Positions 32,153 through 46,062 are shown, numbered from the stretch's first letter. The stretch is DNA of 64,000 nucleotides from Dipetalonema caudispina (GCA_013365325.1 JABVXV010000016.1:453312-517311), one strand, 5' to 3'. Program-made: numbers and translations. The notes: generated from the letters alone by a model not told the origin.

Positions 32153-35100
32153 ACCTGAACAGAAAAGATGAAACCAGTATATATGTACATCATCATTATC
32201 ATCGGTGACGAAGTTGAACAATACCAATTTGAATTGGTAAGATAATATTAGAAAAAAGATGAATGAAGTGCAAGGATTTTGCTGACCTCAAACTCATTAC
32301 CGAAAATAGAGAAACTGTTAACCTTTTGCAGTTCACTTCTTTATCCTCTCACTGAAGCATTCATTTCAAATGTATGATCTTCAACACTAAACACATCTTT
32401 GATGTTCAAATACATATGATAACATGAGCAAACTTTTAATTCAAAATATACTTTAAGTATTTAAGTGAAATACTAAGACTTTATAATTATTAGAACAATT
32501 TCAAATTTCAATATTTCAGAAATAACACCTTCTGTCTTGTTCCTTCCATCTGCTCAGCGCATTCTTCTGCGTAAATCATATCATATCGATCGGAAGAAAT
32601 TGATATACAACAGTCATTCATAACAAAACTGACATATTATTTCTGTCTTTTTAATGAAATTATTAAAAAATGAATTTTTAAAAGGATACAATAATAGATA
32701 GTGCAAATGAAGAAAAGCAAACAGGAAGATTGTTTGTAATCATTGCCTCTAAAAACGAAAAAGAGCATTGTAAGCACTTTTGCCTGAATTAATTGTTGAT
32801 TAATGGATGCATATGTACAATGTCATCATCCGGTTCTTCCCGGAACAATAAACGCAAAACGGTAGAACATTTGAAAGTCAGGAGGAAGAGAGTTGATCAT
32901 AGAAAGTAGCTGTTCTAACACAGGATGAAAAATGCTGTCAACGATGATTTATACATGGTTTGTTTTGATGATTCACTAAAGTATTAATCATTGAATTTCT
33001 ATTAAATTTAGTCTGCCATATTGATTACTTGCAGGTCATTTGGTGACAAGATCGCTATGCTTTAGCAATCACATATTGACATGATGTCAACCTGAGTAGT
33101 GCAGGATGATAAGCTGATGGAATTGTGTAATTTTTGTATGTCCGAAAGGGCTAACCACCGGTAACATAAGTTCAGGTCAATCGATCGCACTTTAAATTTG
33201 AAAAAACTTTTACGGGTTTACATAACCAGTAAAATTGTTCTGATATATTTTAAGTGAAGTGATTTAACTGAATTTGTGGTGATGTTATCCAAATTACTTC
33301 ATCAATGTATTGAACTTATTTCTCTGAAATCAATGTCTAAGGGCTTAAAATTCCATTTTCAACTGCAACTGAGACAAAAAAAGTAGAAGAAATATTGATT
33401 GAAGGACGGAAAATTTTTTCTTTTACAACTCACTGAAAGATGGCTAAGTGATCTTTCAGAAAACTTTTAAACGAATATCTCCTACACTACTGACCGGTAG
33501 ACAACCGGAAAGGCAGTTTTGATGATTTTTTTTTACAGAATCTTCAATTTCATCTGACTTTATTGTTGTTAGTCTTAGTGTTCATTTAAAAATATAAGTC
33601 ATTATTACAATTTTACTTAAGATATTCCATTTTCTATTCTAAGTCACTAGTCTATATATCGTTAAATGATTTATGTTTTGTATCTTATTGATTTAACACA
33701 GATGACAATTTGTAAGATAGTTTTATCGTACTCTGTTAGTATGTTAGCTTGTTATGTGATTTGTTGCGTTATATTTCTGAATCCAACACTTAGCATCACG
33801 TGATATTCACGCGAAATTGATGACACAAGCATCCCAGTAATATCGAAGTACGATGATGGAAAACATAGTAAATATGATAATATGAATGTACGATTAGAAT
33901 TTGCTATCATTCTGGACACCTATCTCATAATGGTAAGGGATGACATACGTTGAAGACGAGATAAAATGACACGTTGCTTGCGTGGATTCAGGAGAAATCA
34001 AGCCATCAAGACAAATAGATATTAGACAGTTCGCGACTTGAGCTCGTTAGCTCGGGGAATCTCATGTAACAACATATGGAAGAGAAGCATTTTTTATTTC
34101 ACTGAGAATCCTAAAATTTTCACATAACCGAAGTACTAAGAAAATTGATTAGAGTACAAGAATGATCCGAGAGGGAATGCTAAATTTATAACGAATCGTT
34201 CATTGCAGTGACCTGACCTTGTACTGATACGATTACAACCATAGTGGTCACTCTCGATGAAAATTTTTGTTTTCCCTTAACAACAACCGTACTCGATCAG
34301 AATCTTACCAATTGTCCTGAAACCAACAAAATTTTCCAATAGTTCACATTTTAATAACAAACGTTTCTTCTACAGCTTTGCATGTACTAAATTTGCAAAA
34401 GTAAGAATGTATAAGGTGGCAGGAATGGAATCAGGAAGCATATAAATCAGGATATGAGCAGATAATAATCCGGTCTACATTACTCCATTGCTCCTTTTCA
34501 CTCTTCATTTAATACCCATCCTATAAAATCGCATAGAAATTTGTAACAATGAAGTTTCATGACAGTAATAAATTTCTTGTTGAAGATTAACTTTTAAAAA
34601 TGCTAACTTACGCTATTGAAACAAATTGGTATATACAAATTTAGTGTGGTACGAAGATTTTGAAAGCATACTGCAATTTTTCATCATCTTTATCCTTTGA
34701 AACCCTTATCTTTATTAATATCTACATTTTTCGAGAGTAAAAAAGTATATGAAGAAAATATGCCGATATATTTCAGTTGGGTTTGAGAGAAAGAATTAAA
34801 TAGCGGGATCTTTTACATTTTGTGATTCTTGGAAAAACTATATGCAGTTCTCGAGGCATTCAATTTTACAACGATCATGTGATACCATTGATTACTTATC
34901 ATGAAGGTTCTATCATTTTCGATATAATTGTAGAAAACTAAGCTATCATTGATAGTGCTTGCTACTGTATATGTATTATGCAAAACAAATTTCAAGTACA
35001 GACATACTGTTTAATCAAATAAATTTTTGTAAATTTGAAGTTCATATTATAAGTCAAAATCATCATTTGTTGGATAACCGCCGGATCGAAAATAGTTATC

Positions 35101-35498
35101 TTCAATTGAAGAACACTTCTTTGTTGCTTCAAATACTGCCTGCTCGGACAAAATTTCTTTCCGAAATTTCTAAAATGACTCTGATCAAATGTTAGATTTT
35201 AACAACAATTTATTTAATAAAGACAATTTTCAAACAATGAGTAATAAGATGAGCAATGCAACGATAGCTACTGACAGCAATTTCGTTACAATTAAAATAG
35301 CTTAATTACTGCTAAAATTTATTGCAGAAGTATGGAATGATGATTAAAAGAAAGGGTGTAAGCTCAAAGATAACGTCGATATTGTGACCATCTTGATGAA
35401 GATAAGTTTCCATCGTTGGGAAATCAGAAACATTTCATAAATTTCAATGACAATTGAGTGAAATCTTTTTAAACACGCTTCAAAATTTAAACAATAAA

Positions 35499-38400
35499 TT
35501 AACTGAAATTCAGGCAATGGTTTCTGTAAATTTGACTAACCTCAACAAGAAAAATATGGCGTTGAATGCCCATATAGAGAAACTGAAATTGTGCAATTGT
35601 TTGTACAGCATGCATTCGATACATACGAACTTTGCGCACACACTCAACAATATTTATCGTTGAAGAATTCTTATCATGCAACATTAAGTGAGCCCACTGA
35701 AGTAACACATCGATGAAACATACACGTCAATGAAACGTTAAGTTTATTTTGGAAAATTTCGCTAAACTTGACACGACAATACAAAAATTACTAAAAAAAT
35801 GGTGAAAAATTCAAAACTAATTGGAATTTCACTCTGAATTTTTCAATAATTAAGAAGGACTTCATATGCCACTGTTATCTTATCCAATCATTTCAATGTT
35901 CAAGCTGGTATCCATTCTTTTAAATAATAAGGAAATGTGTAGAAGTGGACAAACATAGAGTTCTTCTTATCTTGAAAAGATCTATTAAATTCATACTTCT
36001 AAAGCAGCATAGCATCCAGCTCTTCCAGCTCCAGCAAGACTCATACAGACATATGGACGACGCATCTTTCTAAATTTAAAAAAAAAATAAAAAAAAAAAG
36101 TATTATATTTTAAAAAACATAAACAAAGTCCTTTCAACCATCGTACTATTACTCATAGGAACTTAAATATAAATGACAAAGTATCCATATGTTCGCTAAA
36201 TCTGAAAGGTCAACTATAAGATTTGGCTGAGCCGTAAATGATAGATTCTTGGATCTACATAAGTTGAAGAAAGCAACGATCAGCTTAATGAACGTATGCA
36301 AAGGGAATCTAATAGTTCAGAATACGAGTTAAAGTATTCATATTTCATCCGGAAGTTAAGATAATTAATAAGGTGTTAATTGTCTTATTTGTACCTCAGT
36401 GATGAATGTAAAGGCCATAAATGTTCACAGTCTTTTGGTGATCTATTTGGCTCCCATGCACTGTAGTGGTACCATAGAATTCGACGGGTTTCATCGTTTT
36501 TTGATAGATAGTACTCACGCACCAGCCAATCAGGTGTGATATTAACTTCATTTTTATGTGTTAACGACATAAATTCTTCAAAGTGCAAGCACTTTCTGCA
36601 ATATTTCAAAGTTTACAAAACCAAAATTCAGAACCCAAATTTAAAATCAAAGGATCTGCATTGAACAGTAGCTGATAAGGCAATGAAGGATTACTTCCTA
36701 AATAATCAAATTGAAAAACTTTAAGAAACAAACCCTTTTCCAGGAATCAGCTGAATATTTTCGGCATGTTGTTTCCATTCATTTAATGTTAAAAACAATA
36801 ATATTGTTCGAACATTTTCCTGCCAAACCATTTCCCAGAAATGTTTTACCGTATTCGATAATGGCAATTGAGTGATGATAATCTAAAAACTGATAATTTC
36901 GGGACAAGAAAACTTTCAAAGATATTGGTTGAAATATCCATTTTACGAAGAATTGAAAGGGATGTATCTGCTGAATAATATCATTTCATATCTCTACAAA
37001 AGCAAATCATTTACATATCAGACATAAAAGATTGGAAGAACTGATGAACCTCATTGGGATTATCTCCGAGTGGAATTCGACTTGCGTGTATAAAATCTGA
37101 ACATCCATCACCACTTTTGAGCACGACACGTGTTTGGTCGATGCATATTACATCTGAATGAACCTTAATACGCATTAAATAATAATTTCATATAAATTCT
37201 TGATATTAAAAATTATTCTTGCACTCAGGAATGCTTTAAATTCAAAACCGCCTCGTGGAAAACAAGAGACATTAAAATTATACCCGGATATCGGCATCTT
37301 TTCAAATTCTGGTCATGAGCAGTTCGAGTAACACCAGTCGGGATGAAAGTTCGACAGTGGATGAATTCATCTTTCATTCCTTCTACGCCGAATTTCGCAA
37401 TTTGCTCGATGAACTGAATTACTTTTCGTTTTTGTTGCATTTCTATAAAATGGAATTAGTTTGTAATGCAATATCATTAATCCATTAAATGAAACCTTAA
37501 AAATGAAAGGATAACAAAGTTCTTTAAATTAACTTACGCTGAGATTATTAACGCTTGCGTGAAATGCAAATGTCTCAATGATACACATTAGTCGTACTGT
37601 AAACCTTAAGCGGTATTCCAAAAAAATGTTAAAGCTGTAGGACAGATTTATAAATATTGCTTGAAGATTTAAATTATGAAGCTCACGTTGATCAACTTCG
37701 TCGATCTGCTCACATTTAACCGGAGGCAATTCCTCGATCGGTTTTGTTTTCGATATCTTAAATCATGAACCCATAACCGAAAATTAATTCAGTAAATGAA
37801 TTAATCAAAATGAGAATGATATTTCGCTCTTCCACTTTAACTAATTCTTACAACCATTATTTTGCTGTTTCTGCGGAGTTCATTTCAGATGCTATTTTTA
37901 ACAAATCCCGAAAGTAATCATAGAATGAGGCGACGAATCCAAACCCAAATTTTAACATGAAAAATTTGAAATCATAAAGCATATTTCGAGACTATTAGTA
38001 GTTTTTTGAAGATAAATGAATGGTAGAGCATTACAAACAATGAAACAGTTGTTATTTTAGAATTACCGATAATTAATCAGAATTTAAAAGAAAGTTATTC
38101 TTTTTCTTGATATTGAAAAATATTTCACTTCTTTATTCTAGGCCCATTAATCCACTGCCATATTTTAACCCGCTTGTCAGTTGTCATTGTACTTTTTTTA
38201 AATCTTTTTTTTGTACATATTAATTGTTCAACAAGAAGTAAAACTACTTAGGGTATTTTTTAAAATTAAATTTGTAGCGATGAAACTATGCAATAAAATG
38301 TAATTTGTGGGAATTTGCTACTCTTAAAACTCCAAAAAAGGAGCTAAAATTAAAGTTGAAGACAAAGTAATATCAAAACTCATACGCTTTCCGGCACTTT

Positions 38401-40361
38401 TTGTTGCATTTGCTCCACCGATGCTAAAATTAAAACAGAATTTGAAGAAAGCTAAAGTTGGAAGAATATTATTTTGAATGGATCAAGATTTTCAATGGAT
38501 ATTTACTACTGTGTTTATATTCAGATTCACATTAAAATTCTTCGTGCATTTTATTAGATTCGTCTTTTAACACTTCATTTCCGGAATATTTTTTAACAAA
38601 TAGTTTAAAAACTGAGCTAGCAAAAGAAATTTGAAGTTCATAAAACTACTTGAAAAAAACTATTTTTCCGTCATAAGCGTTTTTTCTAAATAATTTTGAC
38701 TTCTATAGCTTTTTAAGTACTTAAATTTTTAACAAAGTTTCAAATTTACAGGTATACTGAAACTTCCATTACTGTGACAAGTCAGTTGAACTAACATCAT
38801 TATTGGAGTTAAAATTTTATGAATATCATATAGCCATAAAGATGGACGTTTTTCTTGGCTTATATAAATGCTCTCTCAATGCTATTCTTGCACTTTTGCA
38901 GGCCTTAAAATTCTTCCGGAATTAGCTTATTATCCTGACAATTCAATATTATACTTGATTTCGTGACTTTTCCATTCAATTTTTCCTTTTCTTCAATCTT
39001 TTCCTCACTTGTCTTTTCCCTTTGGTCTCTTGCTCCAAGCGAATTTGGATTTTCAGGTACTGTTGACTGAGGAGGTATTGTCTGCAAGGCCTTTGCTTCT
39101 TGTGGTGCAAAAACTGAGGACATTGAACTGGCAGAGATTGCCTCCGGCATGGCTGGATATCCCTCATTGGTCATTGCTTTATCCCAAACGCGTTCACGAT
39201 CTGTTAATATACCGAGATGTTTGAATGTTGACAATAATTACTATTTAAAAGTGATTTAAAAAATCAATAGGAAGACTTACGTTTTCGGTGTTTTCGATGC
39301 TTTCGGTGGTGTTTTTCTTTTGTTTTAAAAAAAAAACAGAGATTCTTCCAAAACTTGTCACATATCCTTTTGTCATAGCTTGAAACATTAAACGACTTTA
39401 TAAATACCAAAACACTTAACTTTTAACGTAATGAAGTAATACATATGTTTAATATTCAAAAATATGTATCAACTATTAACTGCTTTCTCAATAAGCTCTT
39501 TTTTTTATAACTAATGAGATGATCTAAAAATAAGTATTATCATGATCTTAAATATCATAAAACCCGGCATCAATCCGGTCTTGACACTGATAGACGGCAA
39601 CATTACAACCAAGTTGTCTGTGATATCGGCTTAAGTTCTAAATTTTTTAGCTTTTAAAAGTCAAATATAACTCAATTTTTGAGTTGTTATACCTATGTTT
39701 TCGCTGTTCATGTTTACTGCGATGCGAATATCGCCTTTCACGTCTCCGATGTCTCCTCCTGCCCTGCTTTATCAAAGGATCCGGCTGAAACTCCATATCA
39801 TATTTACTTGCAGAATTCCTTTCTGGTTCTCGGTACCTATAGGATGAGAATTCCTTGCTTCTATGAGACTGTCCTTCCAAATCACTCATATATCCCCGTT
39901 GCAATCGCTGATCTTGTCCATAAACTGATCTAGGAAGTTTGAAATTGCTTGGTACTAACAAACAATTAAAAACTGAATGTAAAAAATCAGAAATTTCACC
40001 AAATATGCCTTCTCATTTTAAAAAGTCCATTTCAATCCAATACGATTTCTAATACATTACTATAGCCATAATATGCATAATGCAATATAACTCTTGATTC
40101 CTTCTTTTGTTGGAAGAGTTTGATTTTCCAGAAAAATTTTTATCACATCATTAAATTGAACAATTTCATATGCCGAGTTTTGGCATATCTACTCCCTCTC
40201 TCTCTCTTTACGTATACCTAAACATTTACTTACTTTTTTGTGCTATCAAATTCTATGTTCGAATTTCTACCACTTTGTATTGGTTCCGCTGATTTACCAA
40301 ATGCGCTATAGGCGGAATCGTTACTCGGTTGCATTATTCCCACATCACTTCTCAGATTGCT
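35499..40361 (-). CDS. Protein-tyrosine-phosphatase-like protein, predicted catalytically dead
   Basis: Exons: 40234-40361, 39718-39947, 39281-39316, 38955-39200, 38386-38423, 37687-37756, 37284-37442, 37050-37153, 36734-36882, 36395-36595, 35997-36069, 35499-35696. From the Met at 40334 the frame is 534 residues with no stop. Residues 1-215 are low complexity: a polar N-terminus, an Arg-rich stretch (RRRHRRRERR), HRKHRKHRKHR across exons 2-4, and a Lys/Glu tail. From about residue 240 it is a classical PTP fold: CRYPDVICIDQTRVVL, SDFIHASRI, IITQLPLSNTVKHFWEMVWQ, WLVREYYL, WYHYSAWEPNRSP (WPD-loop position), MSLAGAGRAG (P-loop position) and AVQTIAQFQFLY (Q-loop). Large divergent PTP families are known in nematodes. 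The P-loop Cys is Ser455, the preceding His is Met and the WPD Asp is Pro427, so dephosphorylation is unlikely; phosphotyrosine binding or a scaffold role is inference. The N-terminal exons and true start are less certain than the PTP domain. A GTTAGT donor within the last exon may lead to another 3' exon. Confidence 0.85.
36013..36042 (-). other. Degenerate PTP signature (P-loop) with Ser in place of the catalytic Cys
   Basis: The exon at 35997-36069 reads RRPYVCMSLAGAGRAGCYAALE on the minus strand (given in two parts: RRPYVCMSLAGAGRAG, then CYAALE). Against the family signature HCSAGIGRTG the order is M-S-L-A-G-A-G-R-A-G, so the Arg and three Gly are kept while His and Cys are lost. The flanking phases are compatible with both neighbouring exons, so this is not a mis-splice. 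Confidence 0.85.
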
Positions 40362-43300
40362 CTAAAGCAGTTCAATTTGGTAATCTAATTACATTTTAAT
40401 GGTACTGAATGAAATGTTTCACATGATATATTACTTTTGGTAAATTAAGTAATCAATTAATTACTGGACATAAATCAATTTTATTAGACAATAGATTCAA
40501 CCATCAAATTTGCAGCAAATCTCACTACATTATTTTAAGCCTTTTGCAATTTATCATCCAATCACTATGATTATAAGTCATTCAAACGTGTTGATGTAAT
40601 TGAAATTTTTGGAGCTAATGATTAATTAAAACTTATTAACAGTGTGATGAAGACGCAACGAATGAGCTCATCATTAATGATTGCTAATTAACAGACTAAA
40701 GAGTTGTAAATATGTAACCATTTTTCATAATTTCTTCCGAAAAATGTTAGAGAATAAAAAAGTGGAAGTGTTGTTAGGAGTGCGAATCTTGGAAATATTA
40801 CTTAATGAGTTAACCTTATTAACCTGACCTGATATCGTTCATCCATTTAGCTCGATTATTATCACATACACTGCAAATATTCTCCTTTGATCCTTTTTTC
40901 TCCTAAATTGTTTTGCCCTTGGCTCTTAATGACATCAAAAAAAAAAAGGAAATATTGATTAGTGGCGTCATTCCACATCGTTTTACCATTTTATTCATCC
41001 AACCCAATAATTTTATTCTTTGTAAGTGATTAATTGAAGTAGAGTTCAAAGTATTTTTGAATTTACTTGTATAAATAATTCGCGGTAGAATTTGCTGGAA
41101 ATCTTAAATATTAATTATTTCGAATCAAGTCTATTTGAAATTTGGAACAGAGAGGATTTTGTTTTATCTAGTAGACCTAAATTTTCACTAGAACTGAATT
41201 ATAAGAATAAGAAAGAAAGCGACCACTCGGAAGTAATTTCGTTAGTTGCTAAAGCAATTTCATTTTACTCTTTCATTTTTATTATGAAGTCCATCTGATT
41301 CTCATTCACATTTGTATTTCATGCAAAAAGTTAGTGTTTTCAGCAATCGATTCGTCTTATCAAAGATTTATAATTAGTTCTGCTTACTAGTTATAATTCA
41401 TTTTTGTAATAACAACCAATCACCAAACTGATCTTAACAATTTAAAAATATCTCGTGTATCGTTGAAGAAGTTTGACGGCTGCTAGATACAAATTTCAAA
41501 TAAATTAGTGTTAAATGAAACATGGTTGGGAACATGCTGAACACGAATGATAAATTTGATATTGAGAGAAATTAGTTTTGCTATTCGAGAAATTCAGATC
41601 TTTCAACATTTGCTTCGACAGTAATGTTGAAGAAAATACTTTAAGCGTCCTTGTTACTTTTTATACTTCTGTTGCAAGTAAGTCTATTAGACGTATTTCA
41701 TCGTTATCTTATCTTCGACAATTACGGCGAAGTTAATTCTTTAATTTTCTAATGTATCAAGTTCAAATGTTAAGTTACTCCAGAAGTTTAGGTACAAAAA
41801 TTTGTTAAACTGGTGCTCGTATATATGTTTGCTTCATTTCGATGATTTTCTTTCATTTGAATTCCAAAAATCTTCTTTAAGTTCAACCAGATTACCCCTT
41901 CTTTGCTTCTTCCTAAAATAAATATCATTTGTCATCCTGGTTATAGCATACTTTATGTGCATGCTAATGAAGCATTAAGCCTTGAGTAACTAGGCCTTCT
42001 TCCTACACACGCACACACCCACACATGCATGCATATTCATGCATTGGAATGAAAAGAAAAAAATACTGACCTAATAAAGTTCTTCAAGTAAACAGAAATG
42101 ATGTGTAAGTCATTGTAGAATTACATTTTAAACATATGGTCATCTCATTTTTACTGCCATCGTTGGAATTGTTTACAGCGGTCATTTCATATTCGAATGA
42201 AAATGGAATGGAAGATTTTAGAAGCATTGAAATTTCGATTAATCAAAATCATTGAGAAAAGCAATATTTAGGAAAAAAAAGAAACGACCTCATTTGGTTT
42301 GGGACAAGTATAAGATATCCTTCAAGGAGACAAGGATGAGCCAAGTAAAATAAAATGGAAATGCTTTTATCTCAAATGGTTACGAGAAATAAAAACATCT
42401 CAAGTGCAAACTATTTCGTTTCACTTAACAATTCTAATTTATTACATCATTATTTTATTATGTAATTCATTAAAGTATCTCAACAATTCATACTTTTCTA
42501 TTGGTTTTGCAAGACATAATGAATAATAATAATTCTTTGTCTCATTTCAACATTTTGAAAAAAAAATTCAAACAGATGAGCAAACGGTGAAATTGGCGTA
42601 TTTTCCTCTCTCAAAAGACAACATGAATTATCGCTGCTGGTTGTAAACATAATAATTTGAAAAAAAAAAAAAAAAAGTGAAGCAACAGCTGTTTTGAAGT
42701 ACGTGAGGAAGAAAGATAAGAGGAACGACGGGAAGTGTACATAAAAGCGGTCTTATCCCAATTTTTTTCCCTTTCCGCCGATACTTTCATTTTTTTTCTT
42801 TTTACAGGAAATATTTAATAACAAATTTCGGCTCGTTACTTAATCCTTCAGCTATTGGCAAATTTCAGTGGTAAGCGTAAGATTACTTTCTATTTCCTAA
42901 ATAGCTCAGGTAAAGTTCTTTTCTTGTTTTCGTGATCACAAAGATAAGGGAAGAAGAGCTGAGAAAGAATTACCATCTACCTGTAAGGTAATAATTATGG
43001 TAGATCTTGTTTTTCTTGCAATCATCAGTTTTTTTCTTGCAAGAATAAATTTAATTCAAATTCAACTTTGGATTTATATTTTGGTACCATACTAATTGTA
43101 TTTAAATATGCATTTTTTTGGATGAAAAAAAAAGCAAACCATCGACTGATTGTCATATTATGTTTTAAAACTGACAGATTTTTTTCTTCTCTCATTCAGT
43201 AGATAAGGAAAAAAATGAGGAGCATCTTGGCGTTTTTCATTACTATTAGGCCTTTTAAGGCCAAATTTCCGGCTATATTTGTTCTTCCAAAAATGCGTCA

Positions 43301-44528
43301 CACTTCTATTGCCTCAAAAAATTGATATGTCATTTATTGCAGCTAATATTCAGTTCTTCATTTCTGTTCGCTTTCGGTTTTGGAATTAAATTCTGATTGA
43401 ATTCAGTTTGCTATGGACAAACTTCTTTAGTTTAACCGTCAGCAAATTTTTGAATTTAGGTCAACGGTCAACATAAGGATTAAATTTGTTTTTACATAAT
43501 TCATTTATTTCATTGTAGGCTTCCTCAAATTGTTACATTTAAAGCTAAAAAAGATCGATAAATTACATATCATTCCGATATTTATCACTCTATTACTAAG
43601 CATAAATTTTCGTTCATATGGCGACACAAATTTGAATTTTTTAATGATAGCATGTTTAGCTTTTTTTAACGAAAGCGTTTCGTAATCACAAAATAATTTG
43701 CAACATTACGTTTTTTTTTTACTTTTGAAAATCTGATAATAATAACAATCGTAGTAAACGAATAGTTTCCTCAATGGATAGCTTTATTAGTATTTAGCAA
43801 CTGCTTTGCAAATTCACTTTACCCTTTCTCAAGTTCCAAAGTCTAAAATTTTATTTAAAGTTTAATTCACTTTAACATAAATACATTTACGGACTACCTC
43901 ATACATTTTATGAAATGTTCCATTCGTGCATCATTACGAAAGAATTTGCAGTTTCAAGTAAATTCAACAATATTGTGAAGCAGAATAGAATCAGTAGTGC
44001 GAGAGATAAATTAAGCTACTTTCAAAGGATAACCTATTTATTACTTTATTTTGTCACAAAGGATAACATTTGCTTTTTCTTTTGGTTGTTATGCATTGAT
44101 ACATGAAATTAAGTAGCATTTATTGTTGTAGAAAGTGGAAGGATAAGGATGATTTTATGAAATGCAATGATTTATGTATGGCCTTTCAACTTGCAGCATT
44201 TAATTCTAGCATTACTATCGTTTAACTAAGCCTGCTTTATCGGGCCATGTAAACTAACTGATTTTTTTTATTGTTTGTTTGCACTCCTAATCCAAGCCAT
44301 ATCTAATAGAAGATAGAAGAAATATTTACACTCTTTTTAGTTGTCATCAAAATTGTTATTGTTTACAATATGTAATATCCAGCTTGACCAATAAATCCAA
44401 TCATGATTTCATTTATTTCTTACATATACTTTATCACTTTATATACAACACAGATGAAAACTATTATTGACAGATAAAAAAGCAAAAACTCGAAAGTTAG
44501 TAACAGAAAAATTGAAATTTCTGGAAAT

Positions 44529-44610
44529 GTAAACTTGTCATAAACATCTATTAGATATAATTATTAGATATAAAAGTAAACTTGTCATAAACATCTATTA
44601 GATATAATTA
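44529..44610. repeat. 35-bp direct repeat, period 47
   Basis: A 35-bp sequence beginning GTAAACTTGTCATAAACATC at 44529-44563 recurs exactly at 44576-44610. The 12-bp spacer repeats ATTAGATATAA-like sequence from the unit's end, consistent with a recent local slippage duplication. Confidence 0.9.
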
Positions 44611-46062
44611 GTGGGTAAAAATTGAATAAGTAATTACAGATTTGTTGGACTTCACTTAAATTTTCTAAAAAGTAAAAATCTTCTCGAACTATCATTAATA
44701 GTTTCATTTTCTATTTCACTCTGTTTCTATATCATTCTTAGTTCATAGAAATATTTTCGAAGCATTTCATTGAATTAAGCAAATCGATGGCCTCACACTG
44801 TCCTCAACGGATGACAAACACTATTACATACATCCATCCTGCCGAAAACGAAAGTCGATCCAACTTGTTTTTCCTCATATACCACTCATTAATTTTCATT
44901 TTTATTTGACCAAAAAAAAAACACATATTAGGATTGATTGTACTTAAATTATATCATCCATTATCAATTATATTCCGATAAGCAATAAAAATAAATCAAA
45001 TAAATTGAACAATTAGTGAGAAGTTGTTTGTCAGATGAAATAAATGAAATTATATCAAATAAAACATAACCTCTTTTTTCTTTTCAATCTTCTATTGTTG
45101 CTGTAGTAAAACCAATAACTTGTGGCCAACATTTCTTGGCTATGCTAATTTGTTACTCTGCAATGATCTAACTACAATTTTATGCATAAATAAGTATACT
45201 TATTTGTTGTGACCGTAATATGTTGAATTCTTGTAGTATCGGTGAGAGATTCAACCTTCATTAACAACTTGTTTGTTGGCAATTTATTTCAATGTTTCCA
45301 GGAGACTGTGACTTGAATGTGCTATAAGAATACCTTCTTGGCATTTCCACAATTGTGCTTTTAAGATTATCCTTCGAGTAAGCCAATAGGTCTTAATGTT
45401 AATTAAAATTAAATAATTCGTCATCAATTGCCAAATACACTGCAGAAAATAAGCACTCCTTTCGAAGATTTTATAAGTCTCTCGGATAGTTTTTGAATTC
45501 CATCAGGATAATATGAATGATACTATTACCACATTTTCCAAATGAGTGATTTTTCATTTCGATTAAGTACTAAACTTCTCCTTCTTCTTAACAATCAATA
45601 ATTTCTTACCAATTAACTCCAAGAAAATGAGTGAAATGTATTTCGGAAGTTAGAAAAATTCACTAAGTTGTGAAGTATCTATGAGTTCCTATCGCGCTTA
45701 TTTATATTATCAAATGAAGAAATTAATTAAAAGATAAATATATGCTGACAGAGACAGCATGGATATCTTATTTGAGAAATAAAAAATATAGATTTTCTAT
45801 TTCTCAGATTTGCTATCAGAAGATTTATGACATAGAAGCTTCTCTACTTGACCTTATTCCGTAATGAATTCTAATTCAATAAACAATTTTCTTAGGATTG
45901 ATGACCATTTATCCGTGCCTTAGGCTCAATTATCGTATCTTAACAGCAGCATAACAGGAAATGATCCTTCGATCTATCAAACAACAATCGGAATTGCTAA
46001 TGAGAACATTAGCGCTGCTCCATCTTCTTGCAATTAAGTAATTGTGCAAATGTTTGTCATAG

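Larger units (their letters stand above)
27498..35498. other. Gene-free interval upstream of the ATPase and downstream of the PTP-like gene
   Basis: About 8 kb with no recognised gene. Contents: a (CA)n/C-rich complex repeat at 29789-29912, GA repeats at 30644-30674 and 32118-32152, a short ankyrin-like reading frame at 31356-31460 (see findings), a TATATAAAAAG at about 28209 and a GC-richer patch at about 28880-29000. Both flanking genes are on the minus strand, so the part nearest 27.5 kb is the likely ATPase promoter region; no promoter element is proven. Confidence 0.55.

Noticed and set aside
39679..39933. 84-codon plus-strand frame
   Set aside because: It is antisense to exon 2 of the PTP-like gene, whose minus-strand frame has the splice signals and matching phase.
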